Below, one piece after another: positions 11,062 through 21,515 of a stretch of 64,000 nucleotides of DNA (its first letter is position 1; every line of letters begins with the position of its first letter). The position numbers were made by a program, and so were the translations under genes. This DNA comes from Symbiodinium natans (lineage: Eukaryota > Sar > Dinophyceae > Suessiales > Symbiodiniaceae), in NCBI GenBank assembly GCA_905221605.1, contig CAJNDS010002167.1, positions 419,673 through 483,672 of the forward strand, read 5' to 3'. Under the pieces are notes generated by a model. It had not been told where the DNA came from, made no database searches, and saw nothing but the letters and a program-made list of their open reading frames with translations.

Positions 11062-14000
11062 GTCAACGCCGTGGCGATGCTGCTGGGTGCAGTGGCGTAC
11101 GAGAACCTGTGGGCCCGGGCCTCTTCTTGCTTCCAGCTGTAGACCCTAAACCCTAGCCTAAACCCAAAATCCCCCCCGACCCTGTAGGCCCTGAACCCTG
11201 TAGACCCGAAACTCTAAATCCTGTAGACCTGAAGCCCTAAACCGTGGAGACCCGAAAACCTGTAGACATTAAGCCCCCAACCTGCACCCTCTAGACCCTC
11301 TAAACCTGTAGACCTTACAAGCCCTAAACCCTAAACCCAAACCCGCGAGACTCCAAATCCTGTAGACCTTTCAAGCCCTCAACCCTTCAGACCCGAAGCC
11401 CTAGCCTAAACCCTTAACCCTAGCCCTAAACCCTAGAACCTAGAACCCTAAACCCTAAACCCTAAACCCTAAACCCTAAACCCTAAACCCTAAACCCTTG
11501 AGACAAGGTGCTGGATTGCTCAGGCGCCCTGCCGCGGCTCTCCTTCGTCATCGATGGCAAGGTCCAAACAAACTCTGTAGGGTTTAGGGTTTAGGGTTTA
11601 GGGTTTAGGGTTTAGGGTTTAGGGTTTAGGGTTTAGGGTTTAGGGTTTAGGGTTTAGGGTTTAGGTGTTCAGGGCTCGAGTGTTTGAGGCAGTTTGGGGG
11701 TGTGGGGTGGTTTAGGGTTTAGGGTAGGTTTAGGCACAATGAGCAGTGTCCCTCAAAGCTTTTGCTTTTGCCGCCACTACTGACTGTAACCACACCCGGC
11801 GACATCCCCTAAAACCGCAACTCGAAACCCCAAACCCTAAACCCTACACCCTAAACCCTAAACCCTAAACCCTAAACCCTAAACCCTAAACCCTAAACCC
11901 TAAACCCTAAACCCTAAACCCTAAACCTAAACCCTAAACCCTAAACCCTAAACCCTAAACCCTAAACCCTAAACCCTGACCCTAAACCCTGTAAAGCCCT
12001 CAGCCTGGGCACAGGACTACGAGCTTGCGGGAGAGGATCTGATCATGGAGAGACAGGGCAACCTATGCTTGCTCGGCGACTCGGGCACAGAACCGGCGTG
12101 CCGGTTTCGGGTTTAGGGTTTAGGGTTTAGGGTTTAGGGTTTAGGGTTTAGGGTTTAGGGTTCTTAGTAGGGTACCTTGTATTCCCTATATGGGGGTTTC
12201 TGGAAATGGGGGGTATCCTTTTTGGGGGGTCTTTGTGAGGTGATTCTATTCTATTTGGGGTATAAACGGGGTACCCCTGTTGTGGGATATATATATATAC
12301 ATATGCTACCATATATATATATATATATGTATTTCGAGCAACTTGGTCTTCCGAAGTTTAAAGGTAACGGTGAAGGTTCGCACGCGCCTTCCCCCCCCCA
12401 ACCCGAAACCGTAAACCCCTCAGCCTTCAAGCCGTAAGAACCCAACACCACAAACAAGCCCTAACCTCTACATAGCCCCCTTCTACCAGACTCCTGCATA
12501 GACCGCCACTCCCTCCAAAACCTTAAACCCTAAACCTAAGGCCTTACAACCCCAAACCCTAAACCCCAAACCTTAAACCGCAAATCCCAAAGCCTGAACC
12601 CTAAACCGTAAACCCCAAACCCTGAACCCTAAACCTAAACCCAAAACTCTCCTCGACCTCCAATCCTGGGACCTTTCGGAGGCTTACAGGCGAACAGTGG
12701 CCCGGGTCTCAAGCGATGCGGGCTGAGGATTGAGGGTTGAGGGTTTAAGGTTTCGGGTTTAGGGTTTAGGGTGTTTTGGGATTCTTGTTGGAATCGTGTG
12801 GCCGGGTTTGGGAGGGTTTGGGGTGTTGTGACCGTTGGGGGTTTTGGTGAGAGTTGTGTAGTGTTTTTGCTTTGAGATCCGGAACCTTGAGGAAAGTTTC
12901 GCATTTACCCCTTAAGGGATCTTTGCTTCATGGTTCCTTTGCGGGTCAGTTTGGAGTTGAGGGGTTATGTATTTGCTATTTCATATCTCTGTGGAGCTTC
13001 ACTGTAACTTTGGATCCTTACCCTTTTTGGGCTTATATACTGGGTTTCCCAATAAGGCATCTAAAAATTATAAATGTAAAGCTACCCTGCTAAGTGCAGC
13101 CAAGTTTCATAAAACGTTCGGGTTTAGGACTTCAAGATCGGCCCTTAACCTGTCGAAATCCTCGAGTTGCTTGCTCTATGAAAGTATTTTCACAGCCGAG
13201 GGTCACCTGCTAGACCTTCTAAACCCTAAGCCCTTGTTGATACGGGTTGAGGGTTTAGGGTTTAGGGCTTAGGGCTTAAGGTTTAGGGTCTAGAGTACCC
13301 AAGACCTAAACCCTTCTTGAATGATAAACCCCAAGCTTTGCAGCATTCGGCTGAGGCTTCACCCCACACTGGGTGTTGGGCAATGCCATTCGCTCGCAGA
13401 AAGGTTGCGAACTCTTCGCGTACGGGGTTTAGGGTCTAGGGTTTTTGGCCACTCCACACAAAAGAATGGGCAAAGGGTCGGTTCTCAATTAGGGTTCCTG
13501 GGGGGGACCCATGTATCCCTTATCTGGAAGAACCCTCCGAAGAGGATTGGGGTTTGGGTTCAGGTTCAGAGTTTAGGGATAAGGGTTTGAGGGGCTGAGG
13601 GCTCAAGGTTTTTTGTAAAGGTTCTGGGGCGTTCACTTCGCTTTAGGGTAGAAACTGGCCCGAAATCCTCTGCAATTAGACCCTAAACCCTAAACCCTAA
13701 ACCCTAAACCCTAAACCCTAAACCCTAAACCCTAAACCCTCTGGGGTTCTTAAGGGACGGGGGGCTTCAATGAGCCAGCGCATAGCTGCCTGAAGCACCC
13801 CATACCCTGCTGCTCAATATGGGAATTTCCGAAAGCAGGAACACCGGGTTTAGGGTTTAGGGTTCAGGGTTCAGGGTTCAGGGTTGAGGGTTTAGGGTTG
13901 AGGGTCTACCTGGGACTCGTTTGCCTACAGTTTAGTGGTAACCCTTAATTCGTAGGCAGAACCCATAAAACTGTATGCAAAGAGAGTCCCAGGTAAACCC

Positions 14001-14650
14001 CGAAACCCTCAACCCCCAATATTTTGCTGCGATCATCCGTCGCAGAGAAAGTTAAAGTTTTCGGGCGCCCACAGAGCAAACCCTAAACCCGACTGGTACC
14101 TAAAGGCTCCTGTGAAGTTCCTCTTTTGGCGGTTAGTTATACGGGATTCTCGTATACCACCCCCAAAAAAAGGTACTTCATAGGAACCTCTACGTAAACC
14201 CGAGACCCTAAACCCTAAACCCTAAATTTAACCCTAAACCCTACCTGGGACTCTTTTTACCGCAGAACCCATAAAACTGTGGGTAAAGAGAGTCCCACGT
14301 AAACCCTAAACCCTCAAGCCCCGATATTTTACTATCATCCGTCGCAGACAAAGTTAAAGTTTTCGGGTGCCCACAGAGCAAACCCTAAACCCTACTGGTA
14401 CCTACAGGCTCCTGTGTAGTTCACTTGTGTGGGGTTAGTTATGTGGGATTCTCACATACTACCCCAAAAAGGTACGACATAGGAACCTCAAAATAAACCC
14501 TAGACCCTAAACCCTAACCCTAAACCCGAAACCCTAAACCCTCAACCCTCAACCCTAAACCCTAAACCCTAAACCCCAAGGTCTTCATGCGGAAGTTCTA
14601 CGTGCAGTTCGATTGGGGCCAGCGGCGCATCGGCTTCGCAAAGGCCTCCC
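11062..14650 (+). CDS. aspartic (pepsin-like) protease, 3' exons
   Basis: Six small exons join in phase. They are 11062 to about 11112 (NAVAMLLGAVAYEN), 11508-11561 (KVLDCSGALPRLSFVIDGK, read with two bases upstream), 12015-12097 (DYELAGEDLIMERQGN), 13137-13201 (SALNLSKSSSCLLYES), 13356-13384 (29 bases, TPHWVLGN) and 14581 to about 14650 (VFMRKFYVQFDWGQRRIGFA). In order this gives the pepsin-family C-terminal lobe: the DC-LP-F-I-GK strand, the Y-L loop, then W-(I/V)-LG followed by FxRKxYxxFDxxxxRIGFA. The catalytic DTG exons must lie upstream. Donors are GTCCAA, GTGCCG, GTCACC and GCCATT. The introns carry TTTAGGG and CCCTAAA tracts and hairpin elements. The last exon's end is unclear: a one-base change would give a stop shortly after. 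The first exon's donor is also uncertain. Confidence 0.65.
11579..11666 (+). repeat. TTTAGGG tract in a protease intron
   Basis: About twelve uninterrupted TTTAGGG units begin 17 bases after the donor of the exon ending at 11561. A CCCTAAA tract of similar purity lies just before that exon (11441-11498). Confidence 0.9.
11833..11990 (-). repeat. CCCTAAA tract at the 3' side of a protease intron
   Basis: About twenty CCCTAAA units with one short unit end 25 bases before the exon at 12015. With the tract at 11579-11666 they make the two ends of one intron complementary to each other. Confidence 0.9.
12164..12300. repeat. MITE-like element, family D
   Basis: The unit contains GGGTACCTTGTATTCCC, GGAAATGGGGGGTATCC, TTCTATTCTATTTGGGG and GGGGTACCCCTGTTG. 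An inverted, similar copy lies at about 46135-46260. It sits in the protease intron between the TTTAGGG and CCCTAAA tracts. Confidence 0.55.
13905..14505 (+). repeat. tandemly duplicated module with two hairpins
   Basis: Two diverged copies (about 13905-14215 and 14240-14505) share, in the same order, a TACCTGGGACTC...GAGTCCCAGGTA hairpin, ATATTTT...CATCCGTCGCAGA, AGTTAAAGTTTTCGGG, GCCCACAGAGCAAACCC, and a second hairpin running from GGCTCCTGTG to CATAGGAACCTC. The module lies in the last protease intron. The first hairpin is the same family as 15760-15866, 26615-26706 and 26935-27030. Confidence 0.75.
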
Positions 14651-14699
14651 GACCTGTTCGCTTAGCCCTTCGGCGGCAACGACCTGAAGGAGGTTTACT

Positions 14700-17640
14700 C
14701 CAAACCCTAAACCCTAAACCCTAAGCCCTAAACCCTAAATCCTAAACCCCTAAACCCTAAGCCCTAAACCCTAAACCAACCTCAAGCCCCCAGGGTTCTT
14801 GGGTTTAGGATTTCAGGGTTGGGAATTCAGGTATTTGGTGTAGGGTTCGTCACCTGCACACATTCACCAGAAGGTATTTTCTGGTAAGCCCCTATATCCC
14901 TAAACCCTGAACCCCAAACCCTAAACCCTAAACCCCAAGCTGCATTTGCCGGTTTACAGTTAGCTTAAGAACCCAAAAGAGACTTTTTTGTAGGGTACCT
15001 GAGAATCCTATTGGAGTACTACTATAAGAAGCTGCAAAAACGTAGGTTCTGGGGTTGTTATGGTAGGGTTTAGGGTTCGGCGTCCCCCGCACTGCTGCAG
15101 TGTGAGATTTTGGTTTTTGGGTTCGGGTGTCCATGACTGGTATCATTGGATTGTGTCTTGGGGTGGTGTTTAGAAACCCTAACCCTAAACCCTGAACCAC
15201 AGGGTTCCTTCCCTGAATAGTAGATACTTAAGGGCCCCGAAAGTCATTGTTACAAGTACTTTAAAGTCCCCATGGTCCTTTAGGGGAGGACGAGCCTGGG
15301 GAACACCTACAACAAAGAGGCTTCGGGTTTGGGGAATTCTGAATTATGTACCTCTTTGGGATTGTGATGGCTCTTAGGGGTGGGGGGAGTCTTCCTGAAG
15401 CAGATCCTAGAGAAGGCCCACCCTAAGCCCGAAACCCTCAACCCTCCACCTTAAACCCTGAACCCTAAACCCTTTTCCAAGGGAGCTGCCAGCAGGATTG
15501 GGGGCATGTGACCTCGGGTGAATGAGGTAGTGGGGTGTGCACGATAAAGATATACAGCCGCCCCTGAATTCCGGGTTCAGGGTTTAGGGTTTAAGTTTAA
15601 GGGTTTAGGGTTTAAGGGTTTAGGGGTTTAGGGTTTAGGGTTTAGGGTTTAGGGTTTAGGGTTTAGGGTTTAGGGTTTAGGGTTTAGGGTTTAGGGTTTA
15701 GGGTTTAGGGTTTAGGGTTCAAACTGCTTGCTCTACAGCTATACACCCTAAATCCAAAACCCTACCTGGGACTCTATTTGCCTACAGTTTTGCAGTAGCC
15801 ACCCTTTAATCAGTAGGTAGTACGGTAGGACCCATAAAACTGCAGGTAAAGAGAGTCCCAGGTAAACCCAAAACCCAAAACCCAAAACCCTTAACCCTCA
15901 ACCCTCAACCCTAAACCCTAAACCCTAAACCTTAAACCCTAAACCCTAAACCCCACAACTTTCGGGTCGTAGATTGGGTTTCGGATTCGCGGGCTTGCGG
16001 GCCCTCAGCCGTCACCGAGGTCTAATGTCGCTTGGGCACTGCCCGGCTCCCACGTTCTTGGCAAATGAACCAGCTTTGTGCCGGCCCCGGCAGCTGCTTG
16101 TTCGTTGAGAGGGTTTAGGGTTGAGGGTTTCGGGTTTAGGGTTCACGGCAGTTTTTTTGTTCCGGCCTTTAGGCAGGGTTGATAGTTCGGCGTTGTGGGG
16201 TTGGTAAGGGTTTTGGGCTTTCCCTGCCGCTTGATTTCTTAAACCTCTCAAAGCGCGATAAGGCCTTGCGCGCACCTGGTGAGGTAGAAACCCCCTGGAG
16301 CTACGGAAGTTTACTACGCAAGGCACTCATGGTCAAGATTGTCCCTGCAGCAGCAGTCGCCGTCCCAAAGAAGCCCTGAATCCTAAACCCTAAAACTTTG
16401 GCTCCTTCCCTGAAGATGAGCAGCACTAGCTTCACTAGCCGTCTCAGGACATATGGCCACTTCTCTGGAATGTTGTCCCTTTGAGGGTCCTGATTCTCAG
16501 GCGGCCCCTATGATATTCGTGCACCCCTCCAAAAAAAAGGGACCAGAAGTTTAGAGAACTGACCATGTAGTCTTATGCTGGTCTGCCTGGGTGGTCTCCG
16601 CATTTGCTGACATTCGGGGATATAAGGAGGGACGGCTAGAAGGGACCCTTAATCTTATTCCCTTTCTTGGCCCTAAATATACCTTCTAGAGATCTTACTT
16701 ACCCAAGTTGTCCCAATGTAGCCCCTAAACCCTAAACCCTAAACCCTAAACCCCAAACCCTAAACCCTAAACCCTAAACCCTAAACCCTAAACCCCTAGT
16801 CCCTCCTTTAGCCCCTTGATGACCAGGCCTTCGTTCCCTGAGATGTCCAGCCGCAAGTCTCGAGCAGTTGACCCTGCAACTCTCGCTCCGACGTCGGCCC
16901 CTTGTGGTGCATCCTCTAGAGACTGCCGAAGCGCGCAACCCTACACCCTAAACCCTAAACCCTAAACCTAAACCCTAAACCCTAAACCCTAAACCCGAAA
17001 CCCGAAACCCGAAACCCTAAACCCTAAACCCTTAACCGAAGCCAATGAACTCCCGGAGCCCACCTACAACGCACCAAGGCCCTGCAGGCTCGAAACCCTA
17101 CCCTGGGAACCCCAGAACGCCCAAAACCTACGGGTTTAGGGTTTAGGGTTTAGGGTTCAGGGTTTAGGGTTAGGGTTCAGGTTTAGGGTTTAGGGTTAGA
17201 ATCCCGTTTTGGAGTCCTACAGGTTACCCCTACACTGCAGTCGAGAGCGTAGGCAGGGCCGATTGCTTTCCTCGCAGATGAAGCATGCGTTTCGAGGACT
17301 GTGAAGTCTGTGCAGCTCCTTGCGGCATCCACCAGCTGGCAATCCACCTCCCTTGCTTCCATTGCTAGCCCTAAACCCTGACCCTAAACCCTAAACCCTA
17401 AACCCTAAACCCTAAACCCTAAACCCTAAACCCTAAACCCGAACAAAGCCTTAAGTCCCGAGCCCCAAGCTAAGCACACACACGTGAATGCTCAGCCCTG
17501 CAGTCCAACTTCGCACCTAAGTGGGGCTTCCGAAATTAGGGGGTTTAGGGTTCAGGGTTCAGGGTTCAGGGTTTAAGGTTTAGGGTTTAGGGCGTAGGGT
17601 TAAGGGTTTAGGGTTTAGGGTTTAGGGTTTAGGGTTTAGG
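14700..17640. other. telomere-like tracts with isolated exon-like segments
   Basis: Dense TTTAGGG/CCCTAAA tracts (largest 15596-15720) alternate with 70-150 base unique pieces. Open pieces with splice-like edges include 15376-15418 (VGGVFLKQILEK), 16337-16379 (LMVKIVPAAAVAVPKKP then stop), 16838-16900 (starts MSSRKSRAVDPATLA) and 17271-17363 (VSRTVKSVQLLAASTSW). They may belong to one or more + strand genes, but no phase-consistent chain was established. One family-F hairpin lies at 15760-15866. Confidence 0.3.
15596..15720 (+). repeat. TTTAGGG tract
   Basis: Roughly seventeen TTTAGGG units, nearly perfect after 15625, preceded by longer TTTAAGGG variants. It is one of the longest pure tracts in this part of the window. 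Confidence 0.9.
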
Positions 17641-17647
17641 GTTTAGG

Positions 17648-17688
17648 GGGTACCTTATTGGGGTCCTTATTATCAGGGAATCCTACCA
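17648..17688. repeat. left part of a disrupted hairpin element (retroelement target)
   Basis: GGGGGTACCTTATTGGGGTCC and the following bases match the start of a related element at about 40143-40215. The match resumes immediately after the retroelement (23251 onward: CCATTTGGGGTCTATG against CCAATTTTGGGGCTCTATT). The mobile element therefore inserted inside this older repeat. Confidence 0.6.
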
Positions 17689-17985
17689 TGTCATGAGACA
17701 CTCAGCTCTCAATCCCACCCATGCTGGGAGTGTGTCATCATGTGCTTTGGCCTTGGCGAGTGCAGATGTGTGTTTGAATGGCCATACTCTATGTTTCCGA
17801 TCATGAAAGACTGTTCGCGGCATTTGGGCGCGAGCACCAGTTAATTCATAGTCCTCTGTTTGTGACATGGCGTCACATACCATCCTTTAGAGCAACCGCT
17901 GCTCAATCTGAAGGTACGGTGGGCGGAGCAGAGGGGCAAAAGCTGGTGACCACAAGTCCATTTCCATAAGCATCGCTACATTAGT
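17689..17985 (+). repeat. left terminal direct repeat (pLTR)
   Basis: It starts TGTCATGAGACACTCAG and ends CGCTACATTAGT. It is 297 bases long and, as far as could be compared, identical to the right copy. It contains no TTTAGGG tract, unlike surrounding DNA. No hammerhead core could be found on either strand. Confidence 0.9.
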
Positions 17986-18154
17986 TCAGCAAGCTGGCCA
18001 GGCCGAGATTGCGTCATCTTGGTGGCAACAGTGTCAACAACAGCCGTTATCGTACTCCTTCACCTTAACCCGAACCTTAAACTTATCTAACCGAAGATTT
18101 CCATACTTATTTTGGTTTGTGCAGGTTTCGCCGGATTTTCTGTCCCTTGGGCAC

Positions 18155-21100
18155 ATGCAACGTTGTGTAGGCACCAAGCCTGCTGGCGTTCACAAGAAAA
18201 CTGCGTTGTTGGATGATTTGTGGAGAAGTTTTGAAGCCAAATATGCAGTCGTCCTGGTGCAGTTGTCAGTGCACCAGATTGCTGGCGTGGCTCACCTTGG
18301 GCCTGGCCTTGCCGTTTGCCAAGAGTCTGCCTCCCACATGCTTGTGCCGACTGCAAATGCGCGGTTTGTGATGCCAATGATGTCTGTTGCGAAGCACATG
18401 GACTTGACATTGGCATCTCTATGCCAAGCGGGTGAAGACATGAAGTTCCTGGCAGCAATGCACCGCTTGACAACTTGCATGTTATTCCACCTGCATGCGT
18501 TCCTGACTGGGTCCAAACGGACAGGGAGCAGAACTCCTTACCGTCATACCGATGCAGTTGAATGCAGGAAAGCCCTGATGCCAGCGTTCTTTGCAATGAG
18601 TTCATGCCTGTCACTCATGACGATTGCCTGGCAGCTACGCGCTGGTCAGAGACGCTTTAAGAGAGCATGCCATGCGTTGCGAATTTTGCCGTCGCTTGTC
18701 GCCTCGTGCTTGGTCAAGTGTGTTGCCGGAACAGCAACTGCGGAGGATAGGACCGTGATCCAAGGATTCCTTCTACAGCAGTTGCGCTTGCACTGTCGAC
18801 CTTGTCCTGTGAGCCGTTGCGGGGGAAGCCTGTATGCCTTGTTGTGCAAAAACACGTATGTTGGCATGAGTGAGTTGCAGAGCCATCCCTGTTGGGGAAG
18901 GGACCCAATGCGCAGGTTTGTCGAACACTTGGCTTGCCCACCCATGCACATGCGAAAAGATCCACCCTCAACAGTTGGCTACGTTTGGCTTCATGATGCT
19001 ACGTCAAAGCACGAGCTAGCAGCCATGGAGGCTGCCCACATTTCACAATCCCAGCCAACTGCCAACCGCACATTTAAGATTGAGCGTGACCTTCGCTTGC
19101 CTGGAAATGGTCGACAACGACCACATAAGCGTTTGCGTGCAAGACGTGCTGTGTTCATTTCTGGTGATGCGCCGCAGCATGGTGTGTCGATTGGTTTTGA
19201 TCGGCTTGAAGCCTTCCACTTGCACAGGTGCTGGCCCCCAGCACTCCCTTGCAATGCGAAGTTGCGAAATCTACAGCAAGGTTTGATGTTGCCGTTCCTC
19301 ATGTTGTATGACCTTCTGCAAAGAGCGTGGTGCGTGTCCTTGGGCCTTCGAGCCACTGTTCTTCACTATGCCTCGTCGGTGTTGCTTTTGACGCAATGGG
19401 TGTGCAGCAAAGGATGTCGTGTTGACTGGAATGATGTCAAACGCCGCTGGGGCGACAGCATCGTGTACCGAGTTGCATCTTGTGTGCTTGCCCACCCACG
19501 TCCAAAGTACAAGCGCCGGGGCTTGGGTGTGTTGTCTAGCCACATGCGTTGGGCGTGCGAGTTGCCTTTGAAAACGGTTGTGTTGAAACTGCCGTCCTTT
19601 GCCTGCGCTGCCAAGGTGGGCAGAGCCTTGCGTGAGGTTGCTGTGGAACTGTCGCGTGGTGTGCCAGAGCGGTGGCTGTGGTTGAAGGGCCACTTACGGC
19701 TTGTCATTCTTCCACGGGCTACGATAAAAGCCAGACGCTTCAACATGCAGCGTGTCATGAGAGCCGCTCGCTGGGTGGAGTATGAGTCGCTAACATGTGA
19801 TGAGCTTCAGCAACTGTTGTCGGGAACAGACATGCAACGTGTTAAATGTTGGACAAAGTTCCCAGATGTTGACCAGCCGCTTGATAGCTTGAGTTCTTTC
19901 AAATTGCGACTGAGACAAGCTTGCCATTGCTTGCGCTTCAGCCCGCGTGAAAGTGTTGCATTTGAGAAAGCATTGCTTAATGCAGTTGGCAATTGCCTCC
20001 ACCGTTCTGCCTTACTGCAGCCCCTCCAGCAATACGCGCTTGCTTTCCCTAGTCTCGATCCCGACACATGCTTTGTGCAGGAAGATAAGGACAGTGCTGC
20101 ATGCTGGAAAATGGCCAAGTTTTCCTACCAGTCTCGCATGTGCCACTTGCTTGCGTCGGATGACAAGTGGGTGCCTACTGCTTTGAGCCTGCAAGAAGCT
20201 GCTGTGATACGCGCGTCCGCAATCAATGCTGCAGAACTATCGCGGGGGAGAGTTTTGCGTGCTTCCTCAGACCCTGGGCATGTTCCCTACGGGTATGGCA
20301 CGGTTAAAGCTAAGTGTTTCCAAGGTTCCGTGGCTACTGGTTGGCAGCACACGTGCGTGAAGCGATCTCACAGCTGTTTCCGAAAAATTGTTTCGTGGGG
20401 GCGCTGCGAAACAAGCGTGCGGCGAGTTTTCAGGCAAGTCTCTCGTGCTACAACCCTGCTTGTCAGCAAGTATTTCCTAGGTTGGGAGACACTGAGCCTA
20501 AAAACCAGCGTCACTGATCTCAGGAAGCGCTTGGCGAAACTTGACTTTGGCTGCGCCTGCTGTCCAAAGTGTGGCGCAGCTCGGAAGGGCGTGTCACTGC
20601 TGGTTGCAGACGCAGGGCAGATGTATGAACAGATCAAGCCTGCCGATGTACTTGCCAACATGGAAAGGGTTGTGGCCCGCGCCGAGCATGAGGGGTATAA
20701 GGCGGTCGTGTTGATGCAGTGCAAGAAGCTCCGAGGAAGCTTATGCCGGTCAGAGCATGTGGCTGTCAATGGCGCTGATGTGTGGCCTTTTCGTGACCTT
20801 GTGAAAGTTCTCAAATTGTCCTTGCACGAAGCATTGCTGAATGTTCGGTGGGGTGACCGGATCTTGCGCCAAGCTTCAGGTAGCCCCATTGGCGGCCTCA
20901 TGTCCCGCTTGCACGCTATGTTGGCTCTTGGCCCGTCGGAGTGTGATTTTGCATGCCGACCTAGTGCGCCTACTGCCACGCAGCTGGCTGCTGTAAGATA
21001 CGTAGATGACCTGCTTCTGGTGTCCACTTGGTGTTTGGGTTGCTTAAAGCCCCTGATTGATCAGGTTTACCCTAGTCATATCAGGTTTGATGTTGAGCAA

Positions 21101-21385
21101 GCCTCCTACACTAAAGTTGCTTGGCTGGACGTTTGCGTTCTGGCAGCTGACAATCAGGATAGTCAGGTTACTATTGACATTCCTTTCAATGAGCAAGCGT
21201 GGTTGTTAGGGCAAGCTAACTGGCCTGAAAGACAACGGTGGCCCCCATTCCTGCACGAGTCTTGCTTTGATAACAAGGATTTCAAGCAACGAGTAAAAGC
21301 AACGGTGTCTCGCTGGCAACAAATTGGCCTCAGTGAGTCTCAGACCAAGTTGCCGCCTGGGTTAAGCACTGGCGCGACTCTTTGA
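18155..21385 (+). CDS. GIY-YIG endonuclease-reverse transcriptase polyprotein
   Basis: An uninterrupted frame of about 1077 codons starts at the first in-frame ATG (18155). The frame stays open upstream to 17912 without another ATG, and TTTGGTTTGTGCAG just before 18122 could be a (trans-)splice acceptor. Residue numbers below count from 18119. At 236-304 the order GSLYALL, NTYVGMS, RRFVEH and AAMEAAHI gives the GIY-YIG pattern: the two Y-G strands, catalytic R near 265 and metal-binding E near 304. At 812-818 is CACCPKC. RT motif A is VADAGQMYEQ (D831), motif B is GSPIGG (921-926), motif C is YVDD (961-964), and a following WLDV (1002) matches RT motif 7. The predicted role is target nicking and target-primed reverse transcription. 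All catalytic residues named are present, so the copy may be active. The GIY-YIG call is less certain than the RT call. Confidence 0.8.
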   Translation: MQRCVGTKPAGVHKKTALLDDLWRSFEAKYAVVLVQLSVHQIAGVAHLGPGLAVCQESASHMLVPTANARFVMPMMSVAKHMDLTLASLCQAGEDMKFLAAMHRLTTCMLFHLHAFLTGSKRTGSRTPYRHTDAVECRKALMPAFFAMSSCLSLMTIAWQLRAGQRRFKRACHALRILPSLVASCLVKCVAGTATAEDRTVIQGFLLQQLRLHCRPCPVSRCGGSLYALLCKNTYVGMSELQSHPCWGRDPMRRFVEHLACPPMHMRKDPPSTVGYVWLHDATSKHELAAMEAAHISQSQPTANRTFKIERDLRLPGNGRQRPHKRLRARRAVFISGDAPQHGVSIGFDRLEAFHLHRCWPPALPCNAKLRNLQQGLMLPFLMLYDLLQRAWCVSLGLRATVLHYASSVLLLTQWVCSKGCRVDWNDVKRRWGDSIVYRVASCVLAHPRPKYKRRGLGVLSSHMRWACELPLKTVVLKLPSFACAAKVGRALREVAVELSRGVPERWLWLKGHLRLVILPRATIKARRFNMQRVMRAARWVEYESLTCDELQQLLSGTDMQRVKCWTKFPDVDQPLDSLSSFKLRLRQACHCLRFSPRESVAFEKALLNAVGNCLHRSALLQPLQQYALAFPSLDPDTCFVQEDKDSAACWKMAKFSYQSRMCHLLASDDKWVPTALSLQEAAVIRASAINAAELSRGRVLRASSDPGHVPYGYGTVKAKCFQGSVATGWQHTCVKRSHSCFRKIVSWGRCETSVRRVFRQVSRATTLLVSKYFLGWETLSLKTSVTDLRKRLAKLDFGCACCPKCGAARKGVSLLVADAGQMYEQIKPADVLANMERVVARAEHEGYKAVVLMQCKKLRGSLCRSEHVAVNGADVWPFRDLVKVLKLSLHEALLNVRWGDRILRQASGSPIGGLMSRLHAMLALGPSECDFACRPSAPTATQLAAVRYVDDLLLVSTWCLGCLKPLIDQVYPSHIRFDVEQASYTKVAWLDVCVLAADNQDSQVTIDIPFNEQAWLLGQANWPERQRWPPFLHESCFDNKDFKQRVKATVSRWQQIGLSESQTKLPPGLSTGATL

Positions 21386-21515
21386 GTGAAAACCTTGCTC
21401 CGCGTCGCACTAGGGTTGTCCGGTTTTCTTGTTGATTTTGGGTTTGGGGCTGGATTTTTGTGGTTTGTGCTTTTGTGCTTTTGGTTTTAGTGTGTAGTGC
21501 ACCAAAAAAGTTGCG

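Noticed and set aside
11440-11666. CCCTAAA-unique-TTTAGGG cassettes as captured telomere-capped minichromosomes or an assembly concatemer
   Set aside because: The orientation matches a tiny linear molecule, but successive cassettes encode consecutive parts of single proteins in phase, which independent fragments would not do. Raw reads should still be checked.
17689-17985. Hammerhead ribozyme in the terminal repeat, as in many Penelope-like elements
   Set aside because: No CUGANGA plus GAAA core in the correct order was found on either strand.
18119-18154. GTG at 18119 as the start of the RT protein
   Set aside because: A eukaryotic nuclear gene would rarely start at GTG. The first ATG is 18155, and the upstream open frame may be leader or follow a splice acceptor.
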